Shown: in pieces, positions 5,885 through 8,001 of the stretch
Layout of the letters: every line of letters begins with the position of its first letter
How positions within the stretch are numbered: position 1 is the first letter of the stretch
From: Deltaproteobacteria bacterium
GTDB taxonomy: Bacteria; Desulfobacterota; DSM-4660; Desulfatiglandales; B25-G16
DNA length: 8,001 bases
Direction: 5' to 3'
Assembly (NCBI GenBank): GCA_019308645.1
Contig: JAFDHR010000191.1
Coordinates: 1-8,001, forward strand
Translations under genes and position numbers: made by a program
Notes under the pieces: generated by a model
What the model saw: the letters and a program-made list of their open reading frames with translations, nothing else
Told to the model about the DNA's origin: nothing
Database searches by the model: none

Positions 5885-5906
5885 TCACCGTCCTTCGGGG
5901 CGGTGA
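5885..5906 (-). terminator. G/C-rich hairpin just past the operon end
   Basis: TCACCGTCC-TTCG-GGGCGGTGA folds into a 9-bp stem (one G-T wobble) with a tetraloop. It starts 6 nt after the stop codon of the 164-residue gene, where a terminator or 3'-end stabiliser is expected. On the minus strand the following sequence (AAGAGCTCCTTTTAC) has only a short T-run, so termination is plausible rather than certain. On the plus strand the loop would be the very stable C(UUCG)G tetraloop. Confidence 0.45.
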
Positions 5907-5912
5907 TTGCAT

Positions 5913-6407
5913 TTATGCCTCTTTTTTCAAATATTTCCTTTCAAGCTTTTTCCTTCGTGATTTCCCGTCAACATGGAATGCTGTTATTAAAAAAGCAATC
6001 TTGCCGATTCGGTGCTCCCTTTTTTCCAGGATAACTACATAGTCCCAGTCTTCTAGCCAGACATATGTGCGCATACGGCCACTCCCCTCTTTATAATCCC
6101 AGACCTTGACAGCATTGTCCCGAGCATTAATGAGGGTTGGGCAGCACCATGGCAGGCGTTCAGCCCGTCTGGCATCTAAAAGTCTTTCCCCTGTTTCTTT
6201 TTCATATCTTGATATAAGATGCCAGAATCCTTCTTCATAACGTTCTCCCCCCAGAACACGGCGATCCCACCATACCTGCATAGCACTAAACATAGGCTTT
6301 AATTGCTTAAAATCTCTGTCAAATATAGTATAGAGACGAGATAGCACGAGCTCCCACACACCGTCTATGGAAACTATTACAGGTAACCAATCAGGCTTTT
6401 CCTTCAT
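5913..6407 (-). CDS. Conserved-looking partner of DUF3800; possible RelE/Barnase-fold (BECR) nuclease
   Basis: This 164-residue protein is rich in tryptophan, arginine and aspartate and lacks a signal peptide or membrane segment. Notable stretches are V-W-W-D-R-R (45-50), Y-E-E-G-F-W-H-L-I (57-65), D-A-R-R-A-E-R-L-P-W (78-87), R-T-Y-V-W (113-117), W-D-Y-V-V-I-L-E-K-R (121-130) and a C-terminal strand-helix F-L-I-T-A-F-H-V-D-G followed by R-R-K-K-L-E-R-K-Y (139-159). The last two resemble the end of phage-associated BECR-fold (Barnase/EndoU/ColicinE5/RelE-like) nucleases; H63, R113, T142 and H145 could be catalytic. This resemblance is from memory of the family pattern and unverified. ATG 6407 is preferred because it overlaps the DUF3800 stop as TAATG and has GGAG 8 nt upstream. 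An ATG at 6431 would add eight residues inside the DUF3800 gene. The overlap implies translational coupling. Confidence 0.7.
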   Translation of the reverse strand: MKEKPDWLPVIVSIDGVWELVLSRLYTIFDRDFKQLKPMFSAMQVWWDRRVLGGERYEEGFWHLISRYEKETGERLLDARRAERLPWCCPTLINARDNAVKVWDYKEGSGRMRTYVWLEDWDYVVILEKREHRIGKIAFLITAFHVDGKSRRKKLERKYLKKEA

Positions 6408-7114
6408 TATTGCAACTCCGACGCGTGCCACCGAAAAAGGTTAAATTTGTTTTCTCGAAGTAGGGTTGTAAGGGTTAGACTGTAATGCGATCGCTCCTGT
6501 ATCCGCTTGATCAATGCCTGTTTGGCGATACTTGTTGAAAGACCCCTGTTTATATATGAAATGGCACCAATAAGGAGATCTGTTAACTGAAGGATTTCAA
6601 CTTCGTGAGACCTCACTGTCTGAACGCGTTCTATTATATTTCTCGAAAAGTCATAGAGATTGTTTGACAAGACATTGTGTAACTTGGCAATTTTTGTTGC
6701 ACTGCGCGTATCTTTGATATCGAGGTAAATCCGGTATCTGGCCTTGGGACTGAGAATCATTTTTAGCATGTCAAAATACATCTTGTAATACCAGTCATCG
6801 TGAGTTTGACTGTAAATCTCATGTTGAAGCCTGGATTTGTCAGGAACAATTAACCCCCTGAAATATAAGTTTCTCTCACTGAAAAAATAATCGACAATGT
6901 CAAGATAAAAATCCGTCTTGGCAGGTGATACCTTTGTCCACTTTATTTCAAAGCCGGTCCTCATATTGTGCAGCCCCTTGATTTCTCGGATGCGAATGGC
7001 GATGTCCCGCACTTTTTTTAGAGGGCACCACACAGCACCTAATACCATAACCTTCTGCTGATCATTTTCAAGATGGCAGGATTCGTCGCAATAAACATTA
7101 AATATCTGGGTCAT
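6407..7114 (-). CDS. DUF3800 protein, RNase H-like fold
   Basis: The protein has 235 residues and the full DUF3800 layout. The N-terminal strand carries the signature acidic pair (Y-C-D10-E11-S), followed by strand V-L-G-A-V-W-C (24-30), then F-E56-I-K58-W, the strand Y-R-I-Y-L-D132-I-K-D135 and the C-terminal E-I-L-Q176-L-T-D179-L-L-I-G-A helix. The spaced acidic residues fit a metal-dependent nuclease site. The family has been grouped with RNase H-like folds, but its substrate is unknown and members are common on phages and genomic islands. It appears complete. ATG 7114 has AGGAGG 9 nt upstream. It overlaps the preceding frame by 4 nt (ATGA) and the next gene by 1 nt (TAATG), so it is the middle of a tight operon. 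Confidence 0.88.
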   Translation of the reverse strand: MTQIFNVYCDESCHLENDQQKVMVLGAVWCPLKKVRDIAIRIREIKGLHNMRTGFEIKWTKVSPAKTDFYLDIVDYFFSERNLYFRGLIVPDKSRLQHEIYSQTHDDWYYKMYFDMLKMILSPKARYRIYLDIKDTRSATKIAKLHNVLSNNLYDFSRNIIERVQTVRSHEVEILQLTDLLIGAISYINRGLSTSIAKQALIKRIQERSHYSLTLTTLLRENKFNLFRWHASELQ

Positions 7115-7308
7115 TGCATATGCCCTCCTGTTTTTATATCAAGATCGGATACGTCCAGCTCAGCGGATATGAGTTTGAGCAAGTGGAGCTCTCTCGGGTT
7201 TGGCGGAGAATTTAGTTTTTTTTGCCAAATTAAACCATTTCGCCAATAGAGGTTCAAATACCCGTCAAACAGGTCCAAGAAATCTCGGTCAGGTAGTAAA
7301 ATTTGTAT
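7111..7308 (-). pseudogene. 5'-truncated gene upstream of DUF3800 (C-terminal remnant)
   Basis: A minus-strand frame ends with TGA at 7113-7111, overlapping the DUF3800 start as ATGA. The last 59 codons (from 7290) read like real protein: D-R-D-F-L-D-L-F-D-G-Y-L-N-L-Y-W-R-N-G, then P-P-N-P-R-E-L-H-L-L-K-L-I-S-A-E-L, and finally T-G-G-H-M-Q. Its end also supplies the DUF3800 ribosome binding site. The frame is open further upstream to about 7390, but no ATG or GTG occurs in it except the ATG near its very end. Beyond about 7308 it enters repeat-like DNA (TTCCCCTGACACC on the plus strand). The best reading is that the 5' part of a first operon gene was lost or displaced by a repeat element. A short version starting at a TTG such as 7278 cannot be excluded. 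The family was not recognised. Confidence 0.55.
7124..7129 (-). promoter_or_regulatory. Ribosome binding site of the DUF3800 gene
   Basis: A perfect minus-strand AGGAGG lies 9 nt before ATG 7114, inside the last codons of the upstream frame. A second ATG at 7120 is only 4 nt away and is the penultimate codon of that upstream frame, so it is not a sensible start. Confidence 0.8.
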
Positions 7309-7487
7309 TCCCCTGACACCTTTCTGTTTTATTCCTGGCTGCGCTGCATTTGCGTTGAGTTGTTTACTATTGTAAGATGTTTCCCGGTATCACGAGTTAT
7401 GAAATTTTTTCGCGTCGTCTTGGCTGACAAAAATTTCCCTCATCAATTCCTGGCTGCTTTGAAGAGGAATCAACCCAATTATTATCC

Positions 7488-7535
7488 GTGGCGCAAAAAA
7501 ACCTTCATTTATTGCCTCAAGGAACGTTAAGCACT
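7488..7535 (+). repeat. Dispersed repeat, partial copy C
   Basis: ACCTTCATTTATTGCCTCAA followed by GGAACGTTAAGCA matches the right half of copies A (1225-1257) and B (7746-7781). The left palindromic half is absent. Against copy A, several differences (TAT/TAC, TGC/TGT, CTC/CTT) fall every third base, as in former coding sequence. It is followed within 13 bp by the first 68-bp repeat copy. Confidence 0.5.
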
Positions 7536-7547
7536 TTCTGTATGAAT

Positions 7548-7615
7548 GTCCCCCTTCATTATTCTCTATTATGCTATGGGAAGTTACTGATTTACCAATG
7601 GACGTCCCCTACTTC
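7548..7615. repeat. 68-bp direct repeat, copy 1
   Basis: The sequence starts with GTCCCCCTTCATTATT and ends with GGACGTCCCCTACTTC. It is identical to 7821-7888 at every position, with no visible coding function. The flanking bases diverge at once on both sides, so the repeat has sharp borders. Confidence 0.92.
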
Positions 7616-7709
7616 ACCTACTTCACATAACTTGTCGGCCTCTGTTATTCTTCATTATTTCGGCAAGCGAGCCCGGTTATGAACGTTGAGGCTTTGTAAG
7701 GCCTCGGGA

Positions 7710-7781
7710 GGTCGGAACTAAAGCCGTGGCTTTATGTAGTCGGGGTAAGCCCTTCATTTAGTTCCCCAAGGCACGTTAAGC
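7710..7781 (+). repeat. Dispersed repeat, copy B
   Basis: It aligns with copy A at 1188-1260, with GTCGGAACTAAAGCC, TGGCTT, GTCGGGGTAAGCCCTTCATT and an AAGGCACGTTAAGC end. The inner AAAGCCGTGGCTTT palindrome is kept with one central change. The second 68-bp copy begins 40 bp further on, so B and C each precede a 68-bp copy, implying duplication of a composite block. Confidence 0.6.
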
Positions 7782-7820
7782 AATTGCCCCTTTTATCGAG
7801 CTATGTAAGTATTGAAGGTC

Positions 7821-7888
7821 GTCCCCCTTCATTATTCTCTATTATGCTATGGGAAGTTACTGATTTACCAATGGACGTCCCCTACTTC
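7821..7888. repeat. 68-bp direct repeat, copy 2
   Basis: This is a perfect copy of 7548-7615, 273 bp away in the same orientation. Its right edge lies about 40 bp from the stop codon of the dehydrogenase fragment. Confidence 0.92.
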
Positions 7889-7929
7889 CCAGGATCACAG
7901 GTGCAAAGGGGGCAGGCGTCTGTTCGTCC

Positions 7930-8001
7930 CTACTGAGTCAGTATCACCTTTCCCTCCAGTCCCTCTGAAACCCGGCGATATGCCTCATGCGCCTCTTCAA
8001 T
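7930..8001 (-). CDS. C-terminal fragment, probably a medium-chain dehydrogenase/quinone oxidoreductase
   Basis: From the right window edge the minus strand is open for 23 codons and ends with TAG at 7932-7930. The peptide is I-E-E-A-H-E-A-Y-R-R-V-S-E-G-L-E-G-K-V-I-L-T-Q. A-x-E-A-Y/H-R-x-x-x-x-G-x-x-x-G-K-V-I-L is the usual last helix and strand of zinc-binding alcohol dehydrogenase and NADPH:quinone oxidoreductase proteins (MDR superfamily), where the final G-K-V-x-L strand closes the catalytic domain. Cofactor and substrate cannot be told from this fragment. The residue pattern is the only evidence, so the family call is moderate while coding status is fairly secure. Confidence 0.55.
   Translation of the reverse strand: MEEAHEAYRRVSEGLEGKVILTQ

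Larger units (their letters stand above)
5556..5912. other. Non-coding region between the DUF3800 operon and the TerB-DnaJ gene
   Basis: No supported gene is present. Contents from left: a diverged relative of the 158-bp unit (5622-5665), an AGGACCTGACCTC motif around 5721-5733 recalling the inverted repeat at 3871-3932, an AAGGACAGACTCCATTTTC segment around 5750-5768 of unknown nature, an A/T-rich stretch (about 5797-5850) and a G/C-rich hairpin (5885-5906). An open frame of 73 codons crosses it on the minus strand from 5912, but it starts inside the hairpin region and resembles no known protein. Confidence 0.5.
7309..7929. other. Repeat-dominated intergenic region
   Basis: This stretch of about 620 bp separates the DUF3800 operon from the dehydrogenase fragment. 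It contains a CCTGACACC motif (7312-7320), two blocks containing the AAGG(A/C)ACGTTAAGC sequence, two copies of a 68-bp sequence, a GAGGC/GCCTC hairpin (7688-7705) and the palindromic repeat copy B (7710-7781). Short open frames on the plus strand (such as 7303-7530 and 7488-7682) run across repeat boundaries and are not credible genes. Confidence 0.6.

Noticed and set aside
5691..5912. A 73-codon minus-strand frame directly after the 164-residue gene
   Set aside because: It starts just before the G/C-rich hairpin and reads through it, has no convincing ribosome binding site, and ends in repeat-like sequence (CCTGACC block). No protein family pattern is visible.
5846..6034. A plus-strand 62-codon frame
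   Set aside because: It overlaps the hairpin and is mostly antisense to the end of the 164-residue gene. No family pattern or ribosome binding site supports it.
7303..7682. Two plus-strand open frames (7303-7530 and 7488-7682)
   Set aside because: They cross repeat boundaries and begin opposite the truncated upstream gene. Their peptides are low-quality, and part of each is explained by repeat copies.
7524..7781. Integron attC sites, because GTTAAGC matches the GTTRRRY core at two places
   Set aside because: No partner RYYYAAC core was found at the required spacing, copy A breaks the motif (GTTACGC), and no integrase or cassette genes are present.

Overview
All recognisable genes in this window lie on the minus strand, so it reads from right to left. 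They are separated by unusually long stretches of non-coding, repeat-rich DNA. Clear AGGAG-type ribosome binding sites precede several genes, which points to a bacterium. The mixture of palindromic and tandem intergenic elements with accessory genes (DUF4143 ATPase, DUF3800, PD-(D/E)XK-like, TerB-DnaJ) resembles repeat-laden genomes such as Desulfobacterota or Nitrospirota. That taxonomic guess rests on general style only and is weak. No rRNA, tRNA, CRISPR array or intact transposase gene was seen.

Layout from right to left. At 8001-7930 is the last 23 residues of a gene entering from the right edge, probably a medium-chain dehydrogenase/quinone oxidoreductase. From 7929 to about 7309 there is repeat debris, including a perfect 68-bp direct repeat and copies of a 70-bp element that recurs near 1190-1260. 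Next is a compact operon: a 5'-truncated reading frame (about 7308-7111), a DUF3800 gene (7114-6407) and a 164-residue unknown protein (6407-5913). These are linked by a 4-nt ATGA overlap and a 1-nt TAATG overlap. A stable hairpin follows the last stop codon.

From 5912 to 5439 is a non-coding stretch holding a diverged repeat copy and a plausible promoter. It is followed by a TerB-DnaJ gene (5438-4659) and, 43 bp later, a gene with a PD-(D/E)XK nuclease-like signature (4615-3947). An inverted repeat (3871-3932) then separates these from a small cupin gene (3837-3493). Between 3492 and 2532 there is almost a kilobase without genes. It contains a 158-bp near-perfect tandem duplication and a nested palindromic element.

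The left part holds a DUF4143-type ATPase (2531-1371) whose promoter appears to be leaderless with a palindrome between the -35 and -10 boxes, a repeat-bearing spacer (1370-1020), a divergent uracil-DNA-glycosylase-like gene (1019-162), and the first 22 codons of a gene leaving the left edge (67-1).

The most interesting unit is the overlapping DUF3800 operon. Its tight coupling, the nuclease-like fold assigned to DUF3800 and the nuclease-like look of its partner suggest an uncharacterised toxin, immunity or phage-defence module whose first gene has been cut by repeat DNA. The TerB-DnaJ plus PD-(D/E)XK pair is a second candidate. Both functional readings are inferences.
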